Notes under the pieces: model-generated
Seen by the model: only the letters and a program-made list of their open reading frames with translations
Told to the model about the DNA's origin: nothing
Database searches by the model: none
In this document: positions 1-6,060 of the stretch, in pieces
Layout: each line of letters opens with the position of its first letter
Position numbering within the stretch: the first letter of the stretch is position 1
Assembly (NCBI GenBank): GCA_029857975.1
Contig: JAOUFX010000074.1
Location: 1 to 8,844 of the forward strand
Direction: 5' to 3'
Length of the DNA: 8,844 bases
Source of the DNA: Deltaproteobacteria bacterium
GTDB lineage: Bacteria; Desulfobacterota; SM23-61
Translations under genes and position numbers: made by a program

Positions 1-1161
1 CCCGGCACCCTCCAGAACCGCCAGGTCGGAAATCGTGCTGTCCTCGGTCTCTCCCGAACGGGAGCTCAACATGGCAGCCCATCCTGCTTCCCGGGCGATG
101 CGGATCGCCTCCAGCGTCTCGGTCATGGTGCCGATCTGGTTGGGCTTGATGAGCACGGCGTTCGCCGCCTTGAGTTCAATTCCTCTCCGCAGGCGGTCGG
201 GGTTCGTAGTGAAAAAGTCATCTCCGACCAGCTGTACTTTTTCTCCTATCCGTTCGGTTAAAGACTGCCATCCTTCCCAGTCTTCTTCCGCCAATCCGTC
301 TTCAATGCTCACGATGGGGTAGGCCTCAACCCACTCGGCCCATAAATTCACCATTTCGTCCGCAGTGAGGTTGCGTCCCTCTCCGGCCAGGGCATAATTT
401 CCATCACGATAAAGCTCGGATGTGGCGGCGTCTATCCCGATAAAGCACTCCTTCCCAAGCTTGTACCCGGCTTTTTCAATGGCCGCGGCAATAACTTCCA
501 CTCCCTCCCGGTTGGAGCCCAGGGACGGGGTATAGGGGCCGCTCGCTTCGGGGACGCTGTATCCCTTCTTCTGAAGGACTTCCCTCAATGCCCGGTACAC
601 GTCGGCGCCGGCTTGGAGCGCCTCCTGGAAGCTCGAAAACCCCGCAGGAATCACCAGATACTCCTGGAGGTCAACCGAACTTCGGGCATGCGAACCTCCG
701 GCAAGCATATCCATTACTGGCACCGGTAGACGGAAGGGTCCTTCTCCCCCTAAATAGCGGTATAAGGGAACCCTCAGGCTGGCGGCAGCCGCATAAGCTG
801 TAGCCAAGGAGACGGCCAGAATCGCATTGGCCCCCAAGCTGCTCTTCGTGGGGGTTCCGTCCAGGTTCAGGAGCTTCTCGTCGACCTCTTTCTGCCGGGT
901 CGCCTTCATTCCCTTCAAGGCCGGTGCGATCAGCCTGCGGACGTTTTCCACCGCTTTGAGTACGCCCTTGCCGCTAAAGCGTTGGGGATCTCCGTCCAAT
1001 AACTGAACCGCTTCATAACTTCCGGTACTGATTCCCGCAGGCACGGCCGCTCGGCCATAGGTGCCGTCAACCAGAAAAACCTCCGCCTCAACAGTAGGGT
1101 TGCCCCGGAAGTTCAACACCTCCCGGGCCCAAATTTTCTCAATGGTGTCCAAACTCGCCAT
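1..1161 (-). CDS. Enolase-family protein (enolase paralogue), C-terminus cut by window edge
   Basis: The 387 visible residues align along their length with phosphopyruvate hydratase (usually 420-430 aa), so about 40 C-terminal residues lie beyond base 1. The start is ATG at 1161, with AAGGAG 7 nt upstream. N-terminal domain: RGNPTVEAEV (19-28) and the mobile loop PAGISTG (41-47; usually PSGASTG). Barrel domain: GGSH (His158), LQE (Glu167), metal ligands Asp244 (GID), Glu287 (SIEDGL) and Asp314 (VGDD), and the catalytic lysine Lys339 (IKPNQIG). Two hallmark sites are changed. The GDEGG motif carrying the catalytic glutamate (yeast Glu211) reads EASGP at 205-209, placing Ser at the Glu position. 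SHRSGETED reads SSRSGETED, with Ser367 for yeast His373. DSRGNP is also NFRGNP. Canonical enolase converts 2-phosphoglycerate to phosphoenolpyruvate in glycolysis and gluconeogenesis. Family membership is secure; that reaction is doubtful here. The gene lies downstream of, and codirectional with, the ABC operon, with its own promoter. Confidence 0.9.
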   Translation of the reverse strand, partial: MASLDTIEKIWAREVLNFRGNPTVEAEVFLVDGTYGRAAVPAGISTGSYEAVQLLDGDPQRFSGKGVLKAVENVRRLIAPALKGMKATRQKEVDEKLLNLDGTPTKSSLGANAILAVSLATAYAAAASLRVPLYRYLGGEGPFRLPVPVMDMLAGGSHARSSVDLQEYLVIPAGFSSFQEALQAGADVYRALREVLQKKGYSVPEASGPYTPSLGSNREGVEVIAAAIEKAGYKLGKECFIGIDAATSELYRDGNYALAGEGRNLTADEMVNLWAEWVEAYPIVSIEDGLAEEDWEGWQSLTERIGEKVQLVGDDFFTTNPDRLRRGIELKAANAVLIKPNQIGTMTETLEAIRIAREAGWAAMLSSRSGETEDSTISDLAVLEGAG

Positions 1162-1194
1162 CTTCACTCTCCTTGTGCTTCAATCAATATGTGG

Positions 1195-1223
1195 AATTTA
1201 CGTCATCTACAAGGACTTGTCAA
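1195..1223 (-). promoter_or_regulatory. Sigma70-type promoter for the enolase-family gene
   Basis: Read on the minus strand, a perfect -35 hexamer TTGACA (1223-1218) is followed after exactly 17 nt by TAAATT (1200-1195). Transcription would start near 1188, leaving a leader of about 27 nt before the ATG at 1161. The match is by eye, but hexamers, spacing and position all fit. It implies the gene can be transcribed independently of the ABC operon upstream. Confidence 0.65.
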
Positions 1224-1272
1224 AAGAAAACCAGGAAGGGAAAGGGGAAAACAACTATAGCCATGACCTGGA

Positions 1273-1300
1273 GGGAGGCGAAAACCTTGTTTCCGCCCCC
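1273..1300 (-). other. Bulged GC-rich stem-loop after the ABC permease gene
   Basis: The arms GGCGAAAAC (1277-1285) and GTTTCCGCC (1289-1297) pair with one mismatch around CTT. Outside a one-base bulge, GGG (1273-1275) pairs with CCC (1298-1300). The element lies about 45 nt past the permease stop and upstream of the enolase-family promoter, a suitable place for ending or protecting the ABC operon mRNA. It lacks a following U tract on the minus strand, so it is not a textbook intrinsic terminator. The rest of the 182-nt spacer (1162-1343) shows no gene. Confidence 0.35.
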
Positions 1301-1343
1301 TTGGCGTTGAGCTCTCCGCTTCCTTTTTGCGGAAGGCCGGACC

Positions 1344-2309
1344 TTAGGTAGACCTAACCTCCTGGCGCATGAAAACAGCATAGGTTATGGCAAATAAGAC
1401 CATGGTGATGGCGATCAAAGAAATGAGGTGGGGCAAGACGATGTAAATGCTTTGGGTTAGGGGAAGAGGGTTTTGAAAACGAGAAATGGATAACCGTTCC
1501 ATGGGACCCATCAGGAGTATCGATTGAGTGGTTTTTCTCAGGGGGTCCAGGAGGATGGTCGTCCCCTCGCTGTAAAGAGTCATGGGTGAAAACAGGGAAA
1601 GAATTTTTCGGGTCTGTTCATGCTTAACCAGCAGTTCAGGGTTATCAGCCGCCCGGGTTTGATCGATGGGGGAAACCGCATCGGCTACCACACTGGCCCC
1701 CATCGCTACGAAAAAGGAGAAGAAAATCCAGCAGGCGATGGCGGCCAGAGCCGAGGTGGCCATACTGCGGAATCCCACGGAGAACAGAATAGAAATCCCC
1801 AGCCAGAAAGCAATATAGAAAATGCTGATCACTAAGTAGACGAGTAAGCGAAAAATCTCCTCCGGACCGGGAACCACCCCGATGAGCAGCAGACCGAGGC
1901 CGGAAATCATCAATACGATCGATACCAACATGATGGAAATGGTGATCAACCCGGCCAGGAACTTGCCGTTAATAACCGCATCCCGGTAGATCGGCTGGGA
2001 AATCAGCTTACTGAGCGTGCGGGAGCTTCGCTCCCGGTTGATGGAATCAAATCCCAGCACAATCCCCAAAAGAGGTCCAAAGATGGCGATGAACTGAATA
2101 AGGGAAAAAAGCTTCCCGGGAGATGTAAAAAGCATCAAAAAAACAAAGGTGGGTTTGGCCACATCTTTCAGCTCATCCCGCAGTCCCGAGCCGACGATAA
2201 AAGCCGTCACCAGGCTGACCATCAGGATCAAATAAAAAAGCAGGATAAAGCGGGTGCTGCTGAAGTGATCCGCCAACTCCTTGCGGCATATGGTAAGTAT
2301 TCCCTTCAC
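1344..2309 (-). CDS. ABC-2 type transporter permease
   Basis: This 321-residue membrane protein is the transmembrane partner of the ATPase encoded just upstream. It begins with a short cytoplasmic segment typical of ABC-2 permeases (KGILTICRKELADHF), then a first helix at about 21-40. Further hydrophobic segments lie at about 70-88, 118-146, 152-178, 185-205 and 285-311, six in all. Between helices 2 and 3, INRERSSRTLSKLISQPIYR (90-109) matches the conserved cytoplasmic loop of this family (acidic/Arg, then TLS-LLSQPI-R). A polar extracytoplasmic stretch spans about 207-282. The start is GTG at 2309. Its GTGA overlaps the ATPase stop by 4 bp, and AAGGAGG sits upstream, so translational coupling is likely. 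The substrate cannot be read from sequence; related NEW3/ATPase/permease sets resemble the NosFY-type arrangement. Confidence 0.9.
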   Translation of the reverse strand: MKGILTICRKELADHFSSTRFILLFYLILMVSLVTAFIVGSGLRDELKDVAKPTFVFLMLFTSPGKLFSLIQFIAIFGPLLGIVLGFDSINRERSSRTLSKLISQPIYRDAVINGKFLAGLITISIMLVSIVLMISGLGLLLIGVVPGPEEIFRLLVYLVISIFYIAFWLGISILFSVGFRSMATSALAAIACWIFFSFFVAMGASVVADAVSPIDQTRAADNPELLVKHEQTRKILSLFSPMTLYSEGTTILLDPLRKTTQSILLMGPMERLSISRFQNPLPLTQSIYIVLPHLISLIAITMVLFAITYAVFMRQEVRST

Positions 2310-3064
2310 GATTGACCCTCCTTGAAATACTTCATGTAGACCTCTTCCAGGGTATACTTCTCCTGCCCTACCCCGAATTTCTCTTGGGCCAGGTCTTCGA
2401 TCCGGCCCACGGCCACCAGGTGACCCTTGATCATTATCCCCACGCGGTGACTAATTTTCTGAACCTGATCTAAGAGGTGGGAAGAAAAAAAGACCGTAAT
2501 TTTTTTATCCTGGCTCAGGGAGCGAATCAGCTCCAGCATCTGGAGCGACCCGTCGGGGTCGAGCCCCAGCGTGGGCTCATCCAGGAAAACGACCTCAGGA
2601 TCCTTCAGCAGGACCTCGGCAATTCCTAAGCGCTGCCTCATGCCGCGGGAGTATTCCCCTACTTTCTTTTTGGGGTCCGCTTCGAGGTCAATAACTTTCA
2701 AAAGCTCCCTGATCTTTTTCCAGGCCAAGTCATCAGGAATCCCATTCAGCCGGCTAATGAACAGCAAGTTCTGTTCGGCGTTCATATCGTCATAGAACCC
2801 GACATTCTCTGCCAGGTAGCCCACCAACCTTTTTACCTTTAGTGGTTCGCGGGTGGGGTCAAATCCGCAAACCCAGGCCTTCCCGGACGTAGGCTCACTG
2901 AGTCCCAAGAGCATGAGCAAAGTGGTTGTTTTACCGGCGCCGTTCGGCCCCAGGAATCCGAACACTTCCCCCGGGTTAATCTTGAGGTTCAGGTGATCGA
3001 CGGCGACCTGCTCCCCGTATACCTTGGTCAAATCCTGGGTTTCGATGACATTCCGCCCGTTCAT
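2306..3064 (-). CDS. ABC transporter ATP-binding protein
   Basis: A 252-residue nucleotide-binding subunit that powers the ABC-2 permease overlapping its 3' end. All motifs are present: Walker A GPNGAGKT (39-46); a Q-loop region where the usual Gln is Glu (YLAENVGFYDDM, 83-94), common in this ABC-2 branch; signature YSRGMRQRLGIA (138-149; SRGMR for LSGGQ); Walker B VVFLDEPTLGLDP (158-170); and H-loop SSH with His196. The start is placed at ATG 3064 rather than the in-frame ATG at 3121. The ABC domain proper begins there, GGAGG lies 7 nt upstream, and the longer form would overlap the upstream gene by 56 nt. The stop of the NEW3 gene is 1 nt before the chosen start. The last 30 or so residues (YTLEEVYMKYFKEG) are the typical C-terminal tail of this subfamily. 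Active ATPase is expected; cytoplasmic face of the inner membrane. Confidence 0.93.
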   Translation of the reverse strand: MNGRNVIETQDLTKVYGEQVAVDHLNLKINPGEVFGFLGPNGAGKTTTLLMLLGLSEPTSGKAWVCGFDPTREPLKVKRLVGYLAENVGFYDDMNAEQNLLFISRLNGIPDDLAWKKIRELLKVIDLEADPKKKVGEYSRGMRQRLGIAEVLLKDPEVVFLDEPTLGLDPDGSLQMLELIRSLSQDKKITVFFSSHLLDQVQKISHRVGIMIKGHLVAVGRIEDLAQEKFGVGQEKYTLEEVYMKYFKEGQS

Positions 3065-3065
3065 C

Positions 3066-4283
3066 TTACCGCCTCCCCAGCCAGTAGAATAACCCGCCCA
3101 AGCCGGCGATGACCAACACAATAATAATGATGCCGATCCAGCCCCAGGCGGCAGAGGTTTTCACGGACACCCGTATCTCCACCGTCTTGCTGCTGCCCTT
3201 CTCTCCATCAACGGAAAGGCCCACCGAATAATCCCCAACCAAGGCCTGACCGGCGGCGGAGATGGTGACCTCCACCTGTTTCAACGCCCCGGGCTCCAGA
3301 GCGTCGATCTTTTCGGGCTTGAATTCAACCTTCCAGTTTTCCGGCTTGAAGGAACTGAAACTAATGTTGCGGTTGACGGCGGATCCGGTGTTCTTGACAA
3401 AAAGGGACATAATGGCCGGCTTGCCGGCAATCGCCTCCAAAGAGAGAAGCCCGGTGGGAGTCCCGGCATCCAGCTTGTAAATCCCCGTAAGAATGACGGT
3501 GAGTTTCGCCTCGGCTTTTTTGTCGCCGGAGGTGATGGAGACCGTCACCGGAAAGCTGCCTGAAGTGGCATCTTTCGGAGGGGTAACCTCAACGGCCACC
3601 GTCTGATTCTGCCCTGCTTTTACCCGGAAACTGGAAATCTGCTTTTGCTCATAAGCCGGCTTGAAACTCACTTCCCATTTCGGCGGAACTTGAGCGGAAA
3701 GGTTGAAATTCTTATCGCTTTCGCTTTTGTTGGTCACCTCAAGGGAAAACTCAAATTTCGCATCGGTTTGTCCCTGGAGCACAGGATAGGAAGTCGTAAC
3801 CTGGATTTCCTCGCCGACCTCCGACTTTTCACGGACGGTGACGTGGATTTTTTGGGAAGAGGTTAATTTTCCATCATCGGTTTGCGCATCGATCTGGAAA
3901 AAATAACTCCCCGGCTTAACCCCCTTATCGGGCTCGGCCAAAAAAGTCAGGGTCCGGGTTTTTCCTCCCGGAACGGGTATAGCATTGACCGTGAAATTCG
4001 GCGCTTTGATCGAAGCTTTCCAACCCTTGGATACCGAAGAAATTTTTAAGCCGATATTCTCATCCTTTTTTCCCTTGTTGTCGACGGTAAGATCCATCCG
4101 TACGGATTCTCCCGGCGCAACAAATATCCCGGAATATTCGGTGTATATGGCCATTCCTCTCTCCGGCCGGGTGTCCTTATTCTTTTCCTGGGCCGGCAAA
4201 GCCGCCGGCAAGCAAAGAAAACAAATCAAGGCCACTATAGTCAAAGTTAACACATTCCCTCGAAACAAACTTCCCCGACTCAT
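3066..4283 (-). CDS. NEW3/Ig-like repeat protein, secreted and C-terminally membrane-anchored
   Basis: A 405-residue protein of the COG1470-like NEW3-domain type. It has a Sec signal peptide (basic MSRGSLFRGN, hydrophobic core about 11-27, likely cleavage after ALPA near residue 31). Three beta-rich repeats of about 100 residues follow, at roughly 48-152, 160-268 and 272-375. Each has a 'N-K/T-G/S ... NW/GWKV-F-P ... L-PG-... V-V' pattern (for example GWKASIKAP, KWEVSFKP, NWKVEFKP). A single transmembrane helix (about 380-400, GWIGIIIIVLVIAGLGG) ends in a GRR tail. The bulk of the protein should therefore sit outside the cytoplasm. The start is ATG 4283 with GAGGAGG 5 nt upstream. It is the first gene of the operon with the ABC ATPase and permease, suggesting it is an extracytoplasmic partner of that transporter. 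No catalytic motif is seen, and the substrate is unknown. Confidence 0.85.
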   Translation of the reverse strand: MSRGSLFRGNVLTLTIVALICFLCLPAALPAQEKNKDTRPERGMAIYTEYSGIFVAPGESVRMDLTVDNKGKKDENIGLKISSVSKGWKASIKAPNFTVNAIPVPGGKTRTLTFLAEPDKGVKPGSYFFQIDAQTDDGKLTSSQKIHVTVREKSEVGEEIQVTTSYPVLQGQTDAKFEFSLEVTNKSESDKNFNLSAQVPPKWEVSFKPAYEQKQISSFRVKAGQNQTVAVEVTPPKDATSGSFPVTVSITSGDKKAEAKLTVILTGIYKLDAGTPTGLLSLEAIAGKPAIMSLFVKNTGSAVNRNISFSSFKPENWKVEFKPEKIDALEPGALKQVEVTISAAGQALVGDYSVGLSVDGEKGSSKTVEIRVSVKTSAAWGWIGIIIIVLVIAGLGGLFYWLGRR

Positions 4284-4296
4284 GTCTACCTCCTCA

Positions 4297-4319
4297 AAAA
4301 ATTTAAGCGTTAAATTTTT
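4297..4319. repeat. Perfect AT-rich inverted repeat before the NEW3 gene
   Basis: Two perfect 10-bp arms (AAAAATTTAA and TTAAATTTTT) flank a GCG centre. The right edge of the repeat on the minus strand touches the AGGAGG ribosome binding site of the NEW3 gene. It could be an operator for a dimeric regulator or an AU stem next to the ribosome binding site in the leader mRNA. Confidence 0.5.
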
Positions 4320-4400
4320 AAGACATTTCCAAGAGGGTCTAACGGCTTATGAATTGCAGGCAAAGCCCTCAGCGGATAAATCTTTCTTTTAAAATTAATA

Positions 4401-4493
4401 GGACGCAGATTTACGCAGATAACCACAGAAACAAAAAAGACGCTATGCGCATATCGCTAAGCGCTAAAGGACTTTCTGGGTACATCCGTGTCC
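4401..4493. repeat. Intergenic element of about 93 bp with imperfect terminal inverted repeats
   Basis: The left end GGACGCAGAT (4401-4410) and the right end ATCCGTGTCC (4484-4493) are inverted copies at 8 of 10 positions. Inside the left end, ACGCAGAT is repeated directly with a 10-bp period (4403-4410, 4413-4420). The centre has short dyads (ATGCGCAT at 4445-4452, then CGCTAAGCGCTAA). Similar 'ACGCAGATTTACGCAGAT' strings recur between genes in many bacterial genomes, as far as I recall, so this is probably a degenerate dispersed repeat or miniature element. No coding potential. Confidence 0.45.
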
Positions 4494-4527
4494 AAAAAGA
4501 AATTTCCTATACAATTAAATTAATTTA

Positions 4528-4556
4528 AAAATAGTTGCAAACCTCCCGTTTGTCAA
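4528..4556 (-). promoter_or_regulatory. Sigma70-type promoter for the NEW3-ABC operon
   Basis: On the minus strand, TTGACA (4556-4551) is separated by exactly 17 nt from TATTTT (4533-4528). The start point would fall near 4521, giving a leader of about 240 nt to the ATG at 4283 that carries the 93-bp element and the AT-rich inverted repeat. A small dyad, CAAAC-N5-GTTTG (4538-4552), lies in the spacer between the two hexamers and could be an operator. Confidence 0.6.
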
Positions 4557-4599
4557 GTTTATTCGATCCCCGAATTAATTTTTTTTATCCAGCCATGGC

Positions 4600-4616
4600 A
4601 GATAAAAAATTTATCT
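4600..4616. promoter_or_regulatory. Putative operator dyad next to the cytochrome operon promoter
   Basis: A perfect inverted repeat AGATAAA / TTTATCT (7-bp arms, AAA centre) ends on the first base of the proposed -35 hexamer of the rightward promoter. A second dyad, ATTCG-N5-CGAAT (4561-4575), lies between the two divergent promoters. Position and symmetry suggest regulator binding. The regulator is unknown, and the sites do not match Fnr or Crp consensus. Confidence 0.35.
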
Positions 4617-4645
4617 TGACCATAAAGATCACTTTGTGATACCTT
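4616..4645 (+). promoter_or_regulatory. Candidate promoter for the cytochrome/NrfD operon
   Basis: TTGACC (4616-4621) is followed after 18 nt by TACCTT (4640-4645), with a TG one base upstream of the -10 (extended -10, TGA-TACCTT). It reads away from the NEW3 promoter. The two -35 elements are about 60 bp apart. The -10 match is moderate. The predicted leader of about 165 nt to the ATG at 4816 contains the stem-loops described separately. Confidence 0.4.
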
Positions 4646-4660
4646 GATAGGGTCATTTAT

Positions 4661-4782
4661 TTCCCCAATCCAAATCAGAATTGAGATTTGGTTAGGGAAA
4701 GACGAAATGAAAAAAGCGGTTGCCAGTCCGCGAACTCCATAACCCCTCCCCCCATCTAATTCTTCGCCCAAAGGGAAGGGTT
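4661..4782 (+). promoter_or_regulatory. Structured 5' leader of the cytochrome/NrfD operon
   Basis: Two inverted repeats can fold in the leader. First, CCAAATC (4670-4676) pairs perfectly with GATTTGG (4685-4691) around an 8-nt loop, and CCC/GGG plus TT/AA extend it outward with mismatches. Second, AACCCCTCCC (4741-4750) pairs with GGGAAGGGTT (4773-4782) at 9 of 10 positions. Neither is followed by a U tract, and no known riboswitch class is recognised. It may affect mRNA stability or translation. Confidence 0.35.
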
Positions 4783-4802
4783 TCTGCTTCATTTCATCAT
4801 TA

Positions 4803-4815
4803 AGGCTCTGAGCCT
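4803..4815 (+). promoter_or_regulatory. Palindrome covering the ribosome binding region of the tetrahaem cytochrome
   Basis: AGGCTC-T-GAGCCT is a perfect palindrome ending on the base before the ATG at 4816. The only Shine-Dalgarno-like bases (AAGG, 4802-4805) are 10 nt from the ATG and lie in its left arm. The other genes in the operon have clear AGGAGG sites or, for the last gene, a weak one. A 5-bp stem with a 3-nt loop would partly hide this weak site. Confidence 0.35.
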
Positions 4816-5277
4816 ATGCATGTGCTGCGTCCTCTATATGTCGTTTTGGCGCTGGCCGGAATGATCTTAATCGCCAGGATCTTCGTAGTGCCCGAGGATT
4901 TTGGAATCCACGAAAAGGGATACATGTATGGCTGGTATCGGAAGGCGAATGAAGAGGAGTGGAAGGCTTTTAAGGTTAAATATCAAGGGAAGGAATATTG
5001 TCAAGACTGCCATGCCCAACTGGAGCAAGAGGTCCGCTCTTCCCGCCACAATATCATAGAGTGCGAAAATTGCCATGGACCGGCTCTTGAGCATCCTTCC
5101 GACCCCCAGAAACTCACCATAGACCGGAGCCGCGAACTCTGCCTAAGATGCCACACGTATCTCCCTTACCCCACGAGTAAACGATCCGAAATCAAAGGCA
5201 TTGACCCAAATCAACACAACCCCGGAGGAGAATGCGTTGTCTGCCATAATCCCCATCAGGCATCCAAGCCCCGTTAG
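4816..5277 (+). CDS. Membrane-anchored tetrahaem c-type cytochrome
   Basis: A 153-residue protein with an uncleaved N-terminal anchor (hydrophobic 5-24) and a periplasmic domain. Four CXXCH haem-attachment sites are present: CQDCH (62-66), CENCH (83-87), CLRCH (109-113) and CVVCH (140-144). Additional histidines (His78, His93, His134, His147) could be distal ligands. The ATG at 4816 is the first possible start because an in-frame TAA lies at 4801-4803; its ribosome binding site is weak and overlaps a palindrome. It is the first gene of the operon, 9 nt before the iron-sulfur subunit. Tetrahaem cytochrome/FeS/NrfD gene order matches the Cbc4-type (CbcS-CbcT-CbcU) complexes I recall from Geobacter. 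The probable role is to pass electrons between the FeS subunit and periplasmic partners. Confidence 0.88.
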   Translation: MHVLRPLYVVLALAGMILIARIFVVPEDFGIHEKGYMYGWYRKANEEEWKAFKVKYQGKEYCQDCHAQLEQEVRSSRHNIIECENCHGPALEHPSDPQKLTIDRSRELCLRCHTYLPYPTSKRSEIKGIDPNQHNPGGECVVCHNPHQASKPR

Positions 5278-5286
5278 GAGGAGTAG

Positions 5287-6060
5287 GTGAATAGGAGGGA
5301 TTTTTTAAAGTTCGCCCTCAGAGGATCCGCCGCTTTAGCTTTAGCCAAAGGGCTGGACGAAATTTTTCAGCCTGCCGCCCTTCCCGCTTCTTGGCAGCCT
5401 GTCCGCTGGGTATTTTTGGTGGATACCTACAAGTGTATAGGGTGCGGCTTCTGTGTCAAGGCATGTAAGCTCGAAAATGAAATCCCCTTCGAAGCCAATG
5501 TCTCCCGGACATGGGTTGAACGATACGTTGTCACCAAAGAGGGAAAAGTATTCGCGGATACACCCCAGGAAGCGCGGAATGGCTTTATCACGGACCGGGT
5601 GGATCTTGGCAAGGATAGGTACAGAGATATTCCCAAAGAAAAAATTGATAAGGCTTTTTTTGTGCCCAAGCTCTGCAATCAATGTGAAAAACCGCCCTGT
5701 GTCCAGGTATGCCCGGTGGGGGCAACCTATCAAACCCCAGACGGGGTGGTCCTCGTGGACCGGCAGTGGTGCATCGGGTGCGGGTATTGCATCATGGCCT
5801 GCCCTTATGGCATGAGGTTTTTCCATCCTGTATACCACGTGGCGGAAAAGTGCAACTTTTGTTACCACCGCATCAATAAAGGAATGAAGCCGGCCTGTGT
5901 TTCGGCCTGCCCAATGGAAGCGCGGAAGATTGGCAACCTGAAAGAACCAGAGGACCCGGTTACCAAAATCATCCGGACCCAGCGAGTCGAGATCCACAAG
6001 GGTGAATATGGAACCAAACCTCAAGTTTATTACCTTGGCCTGAGCGAGGAGGTAAGATAA
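5287..6060 (+). CDS. Tat-exported ferredoxin-like subunit with four [4Fe-4S] clusters
   Basis: A 257-residue electron-transfer subunit of the DmsB/PsrB/NrfC/HybA-like family. The N-terminus MNRRDFLKFAL carries the twin-arginine RRDFLK motif and a short hydrophobic stretch, so the folded protein is exported across the inner membrane. Sixteen cysteines form four cluster motifs: C50-C53-C56-C60, C130-C133-C138-C142, C162-C165-C168-C172 and C189-C192-C204-C208. The ACPYG motif (171-175) is typical of the family. The start is GTG 5287, chosen because it gives the full Tat motif and follows AGGAGGAG closely. It sits 9 nt after the tetrahaem cytochrome gene, and its stop overlaps the NrfD start (TAATG). 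In related complexes this subunit relays electrons between the quinone-binding NrfD protein and cytochromes or a catalytic subunit. No molybdopterin catalytic subunit is encoded in the window. Confidence 0.93.
   Translation: MNRRDFLKFALRGSAALALAKGLDEIFQPAALPASWQPVRWVFLVDTYKCIGCGFCVKACKLENEIPFEANVSRTWVERYVVTKEGKVFADTPQEARNGFITDRVDLGKDRYRDIPKEKIDKAFFVPKLCNQCEKPPCVQVCPVGATYQTPDGVVLVDRQWCIGCGYCIMACPYGMRFFHPVYHVAEKCNFCYHRINKGMKPACVSACPMEARKIGNLKEPEDPVTKIIRTQRVEIHKGEYGTKPQVYYLGLSEEVR

Noticed and set aside
1061..1351. A 96-codon plus-strand open frame over the enolase-family start and the 1162-1343 spacer
   Set aside because: It runs antisense to the enolase N-terminus and through its promoter, with no motif. 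The minus-strand gene explains the coding signal.
3065..3121. Upstream ATG (3121) as the start of the ABC ATPase
   Set aside because: It would add 19 residues without similarity to the family and overlap the NEW3 gene. ATG 3064 has a well-spaced GGAGG and begins just before the conserved domain.
4707..4742. An 11-codon ATG-TAA leader peptide (MKKAVASPRTP) in the cytochrome operon leader
   Set aside because: Only a weak purine-rich site lies upstream, there is no run of regulatory codons, and no terminator/antiterminator pair follows. Chance occurrence is likely.
4559..4792. A 77-codon minus-strand open frame in the intergenic region
   Set aside because: It spans the predicted promoters and leader hairpins, has low-complexity composition, and shows no recognisable domain or convincing ribosome binding site.
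5341..6024. A 227-codon minus-strand open frame opposite the iron-sulfur subunit gene
   Set aside because: The plus-strand frame encodes an unmistakable four-cluster ferredoxin-like protein. The antisense product has no recognisable motif and no ribosome binding site supporting it.
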